Shown: positions 9,551 through 19,341, counted from the stretch's first letter. The stretch: 40,501 bases of DNA from Tritrichomonas foetus (GCA_001839685.1 MLAK01000998.1:1-40501); one strand, 5' to 3'. Translations and numbers: made by a program. Notes: generated by a model not told the origin, from the letters alone.

Positions 9551-10369
9551 TTATTTTCGCCTTTTATCACGATGCCGATCTTCACGATCATCGTCGCGCC
9601 TGCGTCGATCTCTATCATAATAATCATCTCTGTCATCTCTCCTACTACTTCTGTAATCCTTTTCATCATAATTATAATCATAATCATAATCATAATCTCT
9701 TCTGTCTCTATCTCTCCGCCAACCTCTATCTGAGCGGCGTTTATCTCTGTCTCTATCCGATTTTTTACTTCTTTTTGAATCGCTATCTGGTCGCTTAGAC
9801 CTTTCTGACATGTCAGAATCCACATCTTTGCGTGAATCGAAAGGAAGCAAATTTCTTGGAATTGGATTCCTTGGATCATCGTATAGCATTGGTGCTGGCT
9901 TCGGTGGTGGTTTAAGTTGAGGTACATCATTCTGAAGCATATAGTTGCTTGTTGATTGTTTTGACATATTCGATTTTATTGAATTTCCAGTTAAAACAGA
10001 AATTTCGTCAGTCTGTCCAAAATTGAGTTGCTTGATTTGATTGGCAACTTGCGTTTCTGTCTGTTCGGTTTGTATCCAGCATTCAAAAATTCCATTAAAT
10101 TTTCCATTTGATGGAATTTGAAAAAGCTCGAGTTCAACGACTCGTCCGATTGTCGAAAGTTGCTGTTTGATGGTTTCATCGGTTATCCACCATCCTAAAC
10201 CTGAAACTTGCGCTCGAACTGTTGGAATTTCTTTAATATCTTGTTCGATAACTTTTGGAATTTCGTTTATTGGATTTTCAACGGGTTCGTTTGCAACGGT
10301 TGATGAGGGTGTCGGTGAAGGGTCGTCTCCATAAATGTCCAGATCGTCGTCGTTTTCCTGTACATCCAT
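9551..10369 (-). CDS. CFIm68/CPSF6-like pre-mRNA 3'-processing factor
   Basis: 272 residues. The N-terminus is acidic and Pro/Ser-rich. One RRM-like domain lies at about residues 53-125, with VSGLGWWITDETIKQQLSTIG. The WW-x-TDE signature in the first strand and helix is typical of CPSF6/CPSF7, the large subunits of cleavage factor Im. A Pro-rich stretch (LKPPPKPAPM) follows near residue 150, as in CPSF6. The C-terminal 75 residues are a mixed-charge RD/RS/DY-rich tail, a nuclear-localising and protein-binding region in this family. The predicted job is choosing or supporting poly(A) sites with a Nudix CFIm25 partner, which is not in this window. The WW-RRM, Pro-rich and RD-tail order supports the call; length is shorter than the animal proteins (about 550). 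Confidence 0.7.
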   Translation of the reverse strand: MDVQENDDDLDIYGDDPSPTPSSTVANEPVENPINEIPKVIEQDIKEIPTVRAQVSGLGWWITDETIKQQLSTIGRVVELELFQIPSNGKFNGIFECWIQTEQTETQVANQIKQLNFGQTDEISVLTGNSIKSNMSKQSTSNYMLQNDVPQLKPPPKPAPMLYDDPRNPIPRNLLPFDSRKDVDSDMSERSKRPDSDSKRSKKSDRDRDKRRSDRGWRRDRDRRDYDYDYDYNYDEKDYRSSRRDDRDDYYDRDRRRRDDDREDRHRDKRRK

Positions 10370-10727
10370 GTAAATTCGGGAGAAGACACGATTATGAAAA
10401 AAGTGACATTTGGATTTTTAAAGCATTCAATTTGAGATTTTAGGTGAATTTATGGTTAAATAGTAATATACCAAATATATTCAGAAAAATTAACCAGATA
10501 TTCGAATTACAGATAAGTTCCCGACATGTATGTTTCTGAAATAAAATTCTTCAACTTTTAACATTAGACCATTGTTGAAGATTTTTATTTATAATGAGTC
10601 ATTGATCATGATCAATGATGCGAATTAATGATGTACAACTAAAGGAAAAACTAAAACCAAAACAAAATAATGATAGAGTCCGCTTTATAAAACAATGTTC
10701 AAATACAATTTGCATTATATAAAATAA
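10370..10727. other. Spacer between two reverse genes
   Basis: No gene is supported. It contains the promoter of the CFIm68-like gene; reading the reverse strand, TTTTTTCATAATCG lies about 25 bases before its ATG and could be an initiator. It also contains the 3' end of the FERM-like gene. Confidence 0.5.
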
Positions 10728-12344
10728 TTAAAATCTTTTGAATGCAACAACAGAGGCCATTAAAGCTATTATTAATCCAACAATGATCCTGACTGGCTGT
10801 TGTGAAAGAGAAAAAATCGAATCAGAATCCAAAAGCCAGTTAATATCTGGTACAGTTTCATAGTTTCGATAATCATCATCATTTTCTGGCAATTTTAATT
10901 CTTCGATAATTTTCATGTCTCTATACATTTCATCACTTGGTGAATATGGTTCATCACCAATTTTGCTCATGGGAATAACGATTTTTGATATACCTGGTTG
11001 TAAATCGCCTGTTATAATACTCATATTACTTGTATAAGAATTCACACCAAACATTTGATCTTCCATTAAAGAACTATCATCACTTTCATCATCACTTACA
11101 TATGTAATTCCACTCCTTTCAAAATCCGTTGCAAGTTTATTTTCGATATCGTTTTCGAATTCATTTTCGATATCGTTTTCTAAATCATCTTCATCAATTA
11201 AAGGGAGACGAGAAATTTCAAATGAAATATTTTTTCTTGGTGCAAGTTTTCGCATTTCCTCTAAATTTGCTAATAATTGTCTTGCTGTTTTAAATGACCG
11301 AATTCTCCATTTATCGCCACTTTCAAATAAAATTAAAATAAAAATTCCATCGAATAAAACGTTTCGAATATTCGAAATAGTTTCACTACAAATAAAAGTT
11401 GCACCAAAATCTTTTGTAATTGCAATGGCATATGGACTAATATAAATAAAACGATACATAGCTAATTTCAGTTTCTTATTATTAACATCCAAAGGTTGGA
11501 ATTTTGCACGATCAATGAAACAGAAGGTAATTCCATGTTTAATACAAATTTCTGAATATTCTTTCATAGCTTCATGTGATGAAATTTTTTTACGATATTG
11601 TGGTTTAGTATTTTCAAGAAAAGAAATAATTGTTGGGTCATTATGAATGTAATTTGGAATGTAAGAATGTAACAATTGTTGAATTGTAAAGTGTTTAAGA
11701 TCATTTCCTTCGGAAATACACTGAAGACATGCTAAAGATGCCCATTGGACGATTTTGAAGCAACATAATTTAAGAGAGACTGCCATTTTACAGTATTCGA
11801 ATATCATTTCGATATTGTTTATAGTTTCATCTAGCAGATCCACAGCTTCACAACGCCGTAAAAGATAAAGTGGATCATCAGGAGTCCATCCTTGAAAAAT
11901 TAATGGTAAAGAATTCGCACAAGCTCTTGGTAAATCATTTTTTGGAGTAAAGGCAAAGAAATAGTTTGATGAATTGTTTTGTGGATCATTCTTTCGAATT
12001 TCTGAAATGTTTTGAGAAACTGGCTCTTTAAGGTCAATTGTATATGTTGTTGGTGATTTTGAAAAAGGATATGAAAAAACCGAAACTTCGCATGATTGAA
12101 GAATTAAATGAAGTCGGATTTTTTTGGCAGGGGAAATTTCAGTAAGTGGTTTACTTTCATCAAGAAATGAAAAATGACCATCTAACGCTTGAAGAACCAA
12201 AAAATATAATTCATCCCGAAATTTGGGAAGATGTTGGCCAATATAAGTTCTTAAAACTGTACCTTTAGTTGTACAAGCAACTGTAAATTTCCTTTTTTTT
12301 GTTTGATTTCTGGCAATTGGATATCTAACCAGAACTTTCTTCAT
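10728..12344 (-). CDS. FERM-like domain protein with C-terminal membrane anchor
   Basis: 538 residues. The first 360 residues read like a three-lobed FERM domain. There is an N-terminal ubiquitin-like lobe (about 1-100). A helical lobe (about 145-260) contains TPDDPLYLLRRCEAVDL and the family-like WASLACLQCISEGND, comparable to the usual LAALALQxxxGD. A PH-like lobe (about 285-365) contains YRFIYISPYAIAITKD and ESGDKWRIRSFKTARQLL. FERM domains bind phosphoinositides and membrane-protein tails. An acidic linker (about 385-500), with an 18-bp repeat in its DNA, leads to VRIIVGLIIALMASVVAF, a single hydrophobic helix followed by KRF. That is a tail anchor. I know of no standard FERM family with this layout. 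FERM assignment is by fold-like pattern and moderate; the tail helix is clear. Confidence 0.6.
   Translation of the reverse strand: MKKVLVRYPIARNQTKKRKFTVACTTKGTVLRTYIGQHLPKFRDELYFLVLQALDGHFSFLDESKPLTEISPAKKIRLHLILQSCEVSVFSYPFSKSPTTYTIDLKEPVSQNISEIRKNDPQNNSSNYFFAFTPKNDLPRACANSLPLIFQGWTPDDPLYLLRRCEAVDLLDETINNIEMIFEYCKMAVSLKLCCFKIVQWASLACLQCISEGNDLKHFTIQQLLHSYIPNYIHNDPTIISFLENTKPQYRKKISSHEAMKEYSEICIKHGITFCFIDRAKFQPLDVNNKKLKLAMYRFIYISPYAIAITKDFGATFICSETISNIRNVLFDGIFILILFESGDKWRIRSFKTARQLLANLEEMRKLAPRKNISFEISRLPLIDEDDLENDIENEFENDIENKLATDFERSGITYVSDDESDDSSLMEDQMFGVNSYTSNMSIITGDLQPGISKIVIPMSKIGDEPYSPSDEMYRDMKIIEELKLPENDDDYRNYETVPDINWLLDSDSIFSLSQQPVRIIVGLIIALMASVVAFKRF
11139..11180. repeat. 18-bp direct repeat in the FERM-like gene
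   Basis: ATTTTCGATATCGTTTTC occurs at 11139-11156 and again at 11163-11180. It encodes the repeated acidic ENDIEN segments of the linker. This is an in-frame tandem duplication with a short spacer. Confidence 0.8.
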
Positions 12345-12573
12345 TTATATAATTTGAAAAAACATGGTCAAATTAACCGTTGACTTTCACTCACTTTTTA
12401 GTTTCGAGCTTTGAGCCGAAAACAATATCTGGTTTTATAGATACTAAATTGCTTAGATAATCTCAGTAGAAAAATGAAAGAATTATAAATAAGAAAAAAG
12501 AAAATCAACTCGTATTTTTTTAATCATGGGATTTTTGGATAGATTATAACTATAAATAATGACATGCATAGTA

Positions 12574-13062
12574 TTATTCAAATACATTATCGAAATTAAG
12601 TTCAAATTCATCAAAACTATCAGAAAAGCAGAACTCCTCAGTGAAATCACATAATTGAGGATAATCTTCATCAGTTGACTCAATCATTTTAGGTGAAGAT
12701 AGTGCTTCTTGTTCAACTTTTTCAGCATGTTTTTCAGCTCTTCTTTTCAATAACATCCATCTATTTCTCAAATTGATATCAGTTCTTCCCTTGAAGAAAA
12801 CCAACAAATTATTCCATTTGTTGCCATAAATGCTCACTTTCTCCATTAGTAGTTTATCTTCTTCTGGAGTCCATTTCACATGTGTTAAATCAGGTGAAAG
12901 GTATTTTAAATACCTTTCACGGCATTGACGTGTTGTTCTATTTGGAATCAATGAAGAAATTTTCATCCAATTTTTCCCATACATCTCAACATATTTAAGT
13001 AAAAGCTTGTCTTCTTCTTCTGTGAATAGGTTCCTAGTTGCTCTTATTTTTATATTGAACAT
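12574..13062 (-). CDS. Myb R2R3-type DNA-binding protein
   Basis: 162 residues, a typical small trichomonad Myb. Repeat R2 (about residues 10-57) has FTEEEDKLLLKYVEMYG, then WMKISSLIPNRTTRQCRERYLKYL. Repeat R3 (about 62-108) has WTPEEDKLLMEKVSIYG, then WNNLLVFFKGRTDINLRNRW. The three spaced aromatic residues of R2 read Phe-Trp-Tyr, a common substitution. R3 has Trp-Trp-Trp. The C-terminal 45 residues are acidic, a possible activation region. Trichomonad Myb proteins of this size regulate genes such as the iron-inducible malic enzyme gene in T. vaginalis. The target of this one is unknown, though AACGG-type cores lie in front of several genes here. Confidence 0.92.
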   Translation of the reverse strand: MFNIKIRATRNLFTEEEDKLLLKYVEMYGKNWMKISSLIPNRTTRQCRERYLKYLSPDLTHVKWTPEEDKLLMEKVSIYGNKWNNLLVFFKGRTDINLRNRWMLLKRRAEKHAEKVEQEALSSPKMIESTDEDYPQLCDFTEEFCFSDSFDEFELNFDNVFE

Positions 13063-13510
13063 TGATATCTACCAACAATTGATTTGCTCATCATTTCACT
13101 TTTTCTAAAAAAACCAAATTTGAAAGTTACCCATTGAATTCCGGTCAAAATAGACTTTTTCTATCTGCTTGTACTTTTTCAATAAAAATAGAAATAAACA
13201 TGCCCAATATGCTTTGGCAATGTAAATGAATGCATCATCAAGATATCAAGATAAATGACGTGAAGGTAGATTTAGTAATATTCAATTTTTTTCTTGAATG
13301 GAAAGTGAAAATTAGAACAAATAATTTCACCATTATTAACTTTTTAACAATGATTCCCTATTCAATATTTCACATTCTGAGGTTTTCATCAATTTATTGA
13401 ATTTCGAAATCGATGTTTTACAATAGTGAACAAAATTGTAAACTAAATTGAGAAAAGAAAATATCAAAGAAATGAACTTTGATATAAGATTTATTTATTT
13501 ATTATAATAT
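13063..13510. other. Spacer between Myb and PDI-like genes
   Basis: No gene is supported. The right end, near 13485-13509, contains an ATTTATTTATTATAATA stretch that serves as the 3' flank of the PDI-like gene. The left end is the Myb promoter; TATCA lies directly before its ATG on the reverse strand. Confidence 0.5.
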
Positions 13511-14236
13511 TCACAATTCGCTTTGGGGGACGTGAGAATCAACGAAATCAAGAATAAGCTGTGTTTCAATTTCACCTTTGTAAGTGAACTTCACTTTTCC
13601 ATCGGTCAAAACAATACAATGCTTTTCTTTGTCACAGACTTTTTCAGCATCATTTTGGTAATGAGTAGAACTTAAAGCTCTGACAACAACGTTTTCACGC
13701 TCTTCCTCGCAATTTCGAATTTCAGTTTGATTATAAAATTGCTTTCTTGGATCATCAACAGTAAGAAGAAGCCATGGAACTTCACCATCTTCATCACCAT
13801 CTAAAATAGTTTTGAGTTCAGCCGGTGTTGAGAAAAGTAGCGATTTGGGCTTGGTCAAAGGATCAACATTTGTAATTTTCCTGACCCACCTCGCAAGGCC
13901 CATGACAGACCTTTCTCCACCAAATTGCTCACCTTTTCTTGCTCGCGGTTCGAAATGTTGAATTCCTGGAGTTGATGTGCCATCGAATGCGACACAAAGA
14001 TTATTCCATCTATCGCAGTTTATTGTTGCAAGAACGACTTCGTCAACATTATGATAGATTCTAACAAGTTCATTCCATTCCGGTGCAAATGCCATACAGT
14101 GCCTGCAGCCATCAGCCCAAAAATGGACGAAAACGTGCTTATTCTTTCCGATTATATCAAAAACATTTTCTTTGGTGATCTCGACTGAAAATGGATGTTG
14201 TAAGGAAAGGCTTGACACAAGAAACAGCCAAAACAT
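13511..14236 (-). CDS. PDI-like single-thioredoxin-domain protein, secretory
   Basis: 241 residues. A short cleavable signal peptide is visible (MFWLFLVSSLSLQ). One thioredoxin domain follows (about residues 18-115), with VFVHFWADGCRHC. The active site is C44-R-H-C47, against CGHC in classical PDI. PEWNEL follows, then the cis-Pro of TSTPGIQHF. The C-terminal 120 residues have no second CxxC and look like a degenerate thioredoxin fold. The last residues are PQSEL, a loose match to KDEL-type ER retrieval signals. Predicted role: thiol oxidation or isomerisation in the ER lumen. It shares a divergent promoter region with a Golgi/endosome-type RING ligase, which also belongs to secretory quality control, though the pairing may be chance. 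Confidence 0.85.
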   Translation of the reverse strand: MFWLFLVSSLSLQHPFSVEITKENVFDIIGKNKHVFVHFWADGCRHCMAFAPEWNELVRIYHNVDEVVLATINCDRWNNLCVAFDGTSTPGIQHFEPRARKGEQFGGERSVMGLARWVRKITNVDPLTKPKSLLFSTPAELKTILDGDEDGEVPWLLLTVDDPRKQFYNQTEIRNCEEERENVVVRALSSTHYQNDAEKVCDKEKHCIVLTDGKVKFTYKGEIETQLILDFVDSHVPQSEL

Positions 14237-14652
14237 TTTTTTCTAAATTTCATATCATTAAAATTATATGATTATTTGGCCATTTATACAGAAATTTTCA
14301 ATAATGGGCGTTAACTCATCATTGAATTCATCCTTATCCGCTCTATAGGTAAAGTATTTGACCTAATAAACCATGGAAATTGAATGAATGAATAATTTCA
14401 CCAAACTTGGTTAAATTGAGATTGAATTCATAAATGGCGATACCAAGAGAGATACTTTCCTGATGTTTGGTTCGTTTTATTTACTTTAAAAATACATTCA
14501 TCATGAATGATTCATATCCATAATCATAATTCAAAATTTGCAATAGAGTTGGTGTTTTGCAATGTTCATATTTGTGTAATTTTATCGTCACCATAAACTA
14601 TTGAATTGTAAATTTAGAAATGTGATGTAAAAAAATTCCAACTCTCTAATTT
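14237..14652. other. Divergent promoter region
   Basis: 416 bases separate the start of the reverse PDI-like gene and the forward RING gene, so both promoters should lie here. No long open frame is present. I could not identify a strong initiator immediately before the forward ATG. Confidence 0.5.
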
Positions 14653-16137
14653 ATGCTTTTATTTCTCGTCTGCTATTTTAATTTTCCAGACTACCCTGTC
14701 CTTTATAGGGGAAACTATTCAGTTTATAAGGCCCAGAAATATCAGCATCCGATTGTCGAAAAAATGCAATTCAAATTTATTATTCGAGCCAATAGGTCAA
14801 TTTGCCCTCAATGTTCTGAATTATCATTCCAATTAAACGATACACAATTCATTAAAACAACCAATTTAAAAGGAATTTTTTCTTCAGATAATTCATCTTT
14901 TTTTTTCTTTGGAATTCAAGGAAAGGACCAGCAATTACTTAATGTTTACAAAATGATAGGAGATGCGATGTCAAAGCACAATTTAACTGAACCATATAAT
15001 CAACAATTAATTCGAGAAGAAATAATGAATAATTCGAAGATGTCAATTTTTCGTGTTTATTGTGTAGTATTCAATATAACAACGCAGAAACAAGATATAT
15101 CTGCATTTCTTTCAGATCACGTGGCCAAAGGCCATATTTTTTCAAACGGGAAAGACACCGATCTTGACATGAATTTTACTGCTTTTCAATTCAATGAATT
15201 TCGATTTATTAGTGAAGGGAAAATATTTGGTCTTTATTTATCAATTGGCGTTTTCATATCATTTATTGCTTGGAACCATCTTTTTAGAGAATTTCGTTCA
15301 CATGTTCAACTTTCACACCTTTCTGTTCATTCATTTGTTTTGCATCTTGCTTTTGATTATAACTATGGTCTATTTTTATATAAAATCTCAAATTACAGTC
15401 AACATCTTTACTCTTTATTCACGATTCTGGCAATGATTATTATAGTGATGTTTTTCACAATTGAGTCCTATCAATTACGCGATATTTGGATAGCTTCACT
15501 AACTGATATTGATGAAGACTTATATCATGATGTTTTCATTGATTTTTTCTTAGAAATAACAATAGCTTTATTTATATATTCAACTGCTTTTGATTATCTC
15601 TTTGAATCTCCTTACATTTGTATTATTCTATTGTATTCTTTCTTTATTCCACAAATTTTCCATTCATTGCAAGATTCATCGCGGAAAACAAATGATATTT
15701 TCTTTAATATTTCGATTTCTATTGTTCGATTATTACCGATTTTTTATTTTTCATGTTACAAATCGAATATTTTTGAAACTTATTCTCCAAGTGTTGCTAT
15801 TTTTGCAATTATTTATGTATCTATTCAAAATATCATAATAATTATTCAGAACATCTTTGGTGGAAACTTTTTTGTTCCTAAATCAATGCGTCCTGTCCCT
15901 TATAACTACTTTGAAGCGAGAGTTGATCCTGGAACAGAATGCCCAATATGTTTATCACAGATTGAAGCTGGAGAAGATACAATGGTGACTCCCTGCAGGC
16001 ACTGCTTCCATCAGGGATGCTTAGAAAGATGGATGGAAGAAAAACTTGTCTGTCCAGTTTGTAGAACAAGACTCCCTGTAGTTGAAATGGGTGAACAATC
16101 CAATGCGCGATTAGAAGATGGTGATACACTTTTATAG
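14653..16137 (+). CDS. Multi-pass membrane RING-H2 E3 ubiquitin ligase, Tul1/FLY/Dsc1-like
   Basis: 494 residues. A short hydrophobic N-terminus (MLLFLVCYFNF) looks like a signal peptide. A lumenal domain (about 20-190) follows. Then come about seven membrane helices (about 195-400), and a C-terminal cytosolic RING-H2 at about 430-473. The zinc ligands are visible: CPIC, then TPCRHCFHQGC, then CPVC (pattern C-x2-C ... C-x-H-x2-H-x2-C ... C-x2-C). The wording MVTPC-H--FH--CL--WM---L-CP-CR-PLP is close to yeast Tul1, fission-yeast Dsc1 and plant FLY proteins. Those act in Golgi/endosomal membranes to ubiquitinate misfolded or orphan membrane proteins. This protein is shorter than Tul1 (about 750), with a reduced lumenal part. 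RING identity is certain; the Tul1 subfamily is likely. Confidence 0.85.
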   Translation: MLLFLVCYFNFPDYPVLYRGNYSVYKAQKYQHPIVEKMQFKFIIRANRSICPQCSELSFQLNDTQFIKTTNLKGIFSSDNSSFFFFGIQGKDQQLLNVYKMIGDAMSKHNLTEPYNQQLIREEIMNNSKMSIFRVYCVVFNITTQKQDISAFLSDHVAKGHIFSNGKDTDLDMNFTAFQFNEFRFISEGKIFGLYLSIGVFISFIAWNHLFREFRSHVQLSHLSVHSFVLHLAFDYNYGLFLYKISNYSQHLYSLFTILAMIIIVMFFTIESYQLRDIWIASLTDIDEDLYHDVFIDFFLEITIALFIYSTAFDYLFESPYICIILLYSFFIPQIFHSLQDSSRKTNDIFFNISISIVRLLPIFYFSCYKSNIFETYSPSVAIFAIIYVSIQNIIIIIQNIFGGNFFVPKSMRPVPYNYFEARVDPGTECPICLSQIEAGEDTMVTPCRHCFHQGCLERWMEEKLVCPVCRTRLPVVEMGEQSNARLEDGDTLL

Positions 16138-16558
16138 AAGATCTTTTTATTTTTTTTGTATTGTAATAAAACTAGATTTATTCATAATTTCTTTTTTCCT
16201 ATATCTTTATTTGATATTTCACTCGTGAAATTCCTTGTTCAGTCTTCCGTAGCTTGGCATACCAGACAATAGAATTATTCTATGTGATTTTTCTGGTCCT
16301 ATTAAGCCCTATTTTGCGGAATAGTTTTAATAACCATAACTATATTTAGTAGTGATACAAAAATAAAGTTTTAAATTGATTTAGATATTTTTGTTGTTAC
16401 TTTCCCAATGATATTCATTCACATGAAATGGTTACATTTATATTGAAAATAGAATAATAAACGTTCTCGAATTCAATTTAATAGAATCTTATGGGAGCAT
16501 TTCATTAAGTAACCACATTTTTGTGAAATTTGGGATCTCAAATCAAATTTTAGAAACT
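16138..16558. other. Spacer before the Argonaute gene
   Basis: No gene is supported. AATAAACG lies at 16456-16463, the same motif as in front of the cyclin and helical-repeat genes. The open frame of the Argonaute gene continues upstream to a GTG at 16523, but no ATG is available before 16559. Confidence 0.5.
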
Positions 16559-19249
16559 ATGAAAAACAACAAAGAAAGGCGACAACAACATGAAGAAACT
16601 GATTCAGGTATTAACCTTCGTTCAGAATTGGGTGACGATGAAACAATTTCCAAATCATTCGCAATGAGCGAAGGAAATCAAATTCAACTGAAAACGAACG
16701 TTTATCCAATTTCTACCACGAAAATAAATCCAGGAATTTATCGATACTCAGTTCAAATCACTCCGGAAATTCTGAGCACGAAATTTGCCTCCAGAATTCT
16801 TTATAAAGCAATATGCAAAGATGGCGGCAAAATGTCAGAAAATTCTAAGTGGCAATCAATTATATATGACGGCGCAAATTTAATGTTTTCATCAATGAAT
16901 GATTTGGAAGGCGAATCGTATGTTTTCCATAAATTTGATCGAATCCAAAAAACAGCAGAAATCGATGAAAAAACTGCTCCTACTTCTAGTGAAAATCATG
17001 CTGATGAACAAAAATCTAACGAAAGCCAAGAAAATAAAAATAATATGAATGAAAATATCAATGAAAATAAAAAAGAAGAAAATAAAGAAAATAGTGAAGA
17101 TACAGAAAATTCTAAAAGATTTGATATAAAAATCAAATTAATTAAAGAAATTGAATTAACTGACAAAAATTCTTTACTTCACTTATTGAATTTAATTTTC
17201 CATCGAACTTACAGTCGTGTTGGTTTAACAAAATTCCATAAAAAATGGCTCAACGACCAAGATATTCAACAATATGGTGGCTTCAAAATAATTGGTGGTT
17301 TCACTGCATCAATTCGTTCGCTTTCAAATGGAATTTCATTAATTGCCGATACAATTACTCGAATTGATCGACAAGGAAATTTATATGATTATTTGAAACG
17401 AGGAATTACAAATCAAAACGAAAGGAATGATTTAATTGAAAGTTTAAGAGATATGCAAATACTAACAACTCATTCAAAGAAACAAAGAATTATTAAGTTT
17501 TCAAGTATTAATTGGAATTTAGATCCATCTCAAGCAACATTTGAAAAGGTTGACAAAAAAACTGGAACCTCAAACAAAATTTCGCTTGCTGAATATTTTC
17601 AAGAAGTATATAATTTTACCGTTCAAAGAGATGACCCAATCATTGAAGTCAATACAATTCTTAAAGATGGTGAACGTAGAGTTGATCTGTTTCCAGCATC
17701 ATGCTTAAAAGTTACTGGAATTACTGAAGCAGAACGGAAAGATGATCATTTTATGAACGGCTTAAGAGAAATTACATCAACACCTTCAGATTTACGCCAG
17801 CAGAAACTTGATCAATTTGTTTTAAGGCTTAGAAATTCAATGTCTAGCCAAGAAAACGGAAGTTTATTATCAAAATGGGGAATTTCAATTAATGAAAGCC
17901 TGACTGTTACTGGAAAAGTTATCGATCCTCCTTATATTACATTTAGGACGAGACATACTAGCCATTCTGAAACTGAAATACTCGCAAATCAGAAATTATG
18001 TTTCAAAAATGAATTGAAAAATGTTGGTGTTGCTGTTCCACCACGATTAAATGCAATTCCTCTTGTTTTAACTCCACAAAGTTGTTTACAGTATATTAAA
18101 AGCACTTTTGTACCTAAATTAGTTGAAATTTCATCAGAAATTGGAATTTCTTTGCATACCTCGGAAATAATTGAATTAGAAAATCCAACTCAAAGCAACT
18201 ATAAAAAAGAAATTGTTGAATATATTGTCAAGAAAGGTACTCCATCATTCGTAATTATTATTTTCCCAGATATTAATAAAGAAAGATACGACTTTTTAAA
18301 GCAGTTTCTAACAGTAGATTTAGGAATCCCCTCCCAGTTTGTAAAGATTCAAACCATTCAAGGTGGCAAAATTGATATCAACAGCGTCATTTTGAATATT
18401 TTATTCCAAATTACTGCCAAAACTGGAGGGATTTGTTACTTCGTATCCAATCAAAAATCACTGAAACTACAAAATACAATGGTTGTTGGATTATCAACTT
18501 CATTCAAGCGAAATTCAACACAAAGTCTTCCGGTCTGCGCAATGACTGCTTCTTATGACCACACTTTTGCTCGATATTATTCAGATACCGCAACACTCGA
18601 ACTTGATCAGGACAATCAAAAAAGTGATGACAAGCAAAGTGATGCTCAAACAAGTTTCTGTGGTTATTTGATTCCGAGAGAAGCATTAAAAACCTTCATT
18701 AAAAAGGCAATCACTCGCTACACAAAAATGAAAAATGCTCATCCACACAGAATTGTTGTCTACAGAGATAAAATTGATTACAGAATGATGAAAAATGTCA
18801 AACAAGCAGAAATAGGTGCTATTACTGAAACTTTGAATGAAGTTGATTCATCAATTTCTTTATTATACATTGTTGTCCAAAAGAAATCGAATATAAAATT
18901 GACTACAAACAATGAAATGTTCTCTAATCCTCCTTCAGGAACAGTGATTTATGATCAAATAAGCAATGAGAACGTTTCTGAATTTTATATGATATCTCAT
19001 GATTCTGTACAAGGAATTGCGAAACCCACACGATATACAATCATACATAGTTTTCCACACGTTTGGAAATCCGATGATCATATTGCTAAATTAACTCATT
19101 ATCTCACATGTAATTATCCTGGGTTGTCCGTTTCAATCCGCGTGCCATGTCCGTTGATGCTTGCAAACAAACTTGCAGAACAATCTCGTACAAGACTTGG
19201 GTCAGCTAAACCGAATAAGAATCTCAGTGATTTTCTGCACTTTCTTTAA
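16559..19249 (+). CDS. Argonaute/Piwi-family protein, probably slicer-inactive
   Basis: 896 residues from the ATG at 16559. Domain order is as in eukaryotic Argonautes. The N domain is about 40-270 (IQLKTNVYPI, then YRYSVQITPE) and carries a Lys/Glu/Asn-rich insert at about 140-190. PAZ is about 280-400, ending in VDLFPASCLKVTG. MID is about 480-630 and PIWI about 630-890. Argonautes bind small RNAs to guide silencing. Three of the four catalytic positions can be aligned by eye. The first Asp of GxD is Ser646 (VVGLSTSF). The RDG Asp is kept at Asp737 (VVYRDKID). The last His/Asp is Asn870 (PLMLANKLA). With two ligands lost, target cleavage is unlikely, so it probably silences by binding or recruitment. 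The fourth (Glu finger) position is ambiguous. Confidence 0.9.
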   Translation: MKNNKERRQQHEETDSGINLRSELGDDETISKSFAMSEGNQIQLKTNVYPISTTKINPGIYRYSVQITPEILSTKFASRILYKAICKDGGKMSENSKWQSIIYDGANLMFSSMNDLEGESYVFHKFDRIQKTAEIDEKTAPTSSENHADEQKSNESQENKNNMNENINENKKEENKENSEDTENSKRFDIKIKLIKEIELTDKNSLLHLLNLIFHRTYSRVGLTKFHKKWLNDQDIQQYGGFKIIGGFTASIRSLSNGISLIADTITRIDRQGNLYDYLKRGITNQNERNDLIESLRDMQILTTHSKKQRIIKFSSINWNLDPSQATFEKVDKKTGTSNKISLAEYFQEVYNFTVQRDDPIIEVNTILKDGERRVDLFPASCLKVTGITEAERKDDHFMNGLREITSTPSDLRQQKLDQFVLRLRNSMSSQENGSLLSKWGISINESLTVTGKVIDPPYITFRTRHTSHSETEILANQKLCFKNELKNVGVAVPPRLNAIPLVLTPQSCLQYIKSTFVPKLVEISSEIGISLHTSEIIELENPTQSNYKKEIVEYIVKKGTPSFVIIIFPDINKERYDFLKQFLTVDLGIPSQFVKIQTIQGGKIDINSVILNILFQITAKTGGICYFVSNQKSLKLQNTMVVGLSTSFKRNSTQSLPVCAMTASYDHTFARYYSDTATLELDQDNQKSDDKQSDAQTSFCGYLIPREALKTFIKKAITRYTKMKNAHPHRIVVYRDKIDYRMMKNVKQAEIGAITETLNEVDSSISLLYIVVQKKSNIKLTTNNEMFSNPPSGTVIYDQISNENVSEFYMISHDSVQGIAKPTRYTIIHSFPHVWKSDDHIAKLTHYLTCNYPGLSVSIRVPCPLMLANKLAEQSRTRLGSAKPNKNLSDFLHFL

Positions 19250-19341
19250 ATGTGGCAATATTTTCCCCTTGATATTTTCACTATGTTAAGCTTAAGCATA
19301 TATATACATGTTTATAATAAGAATAAAATTAAAAAGAAGAA

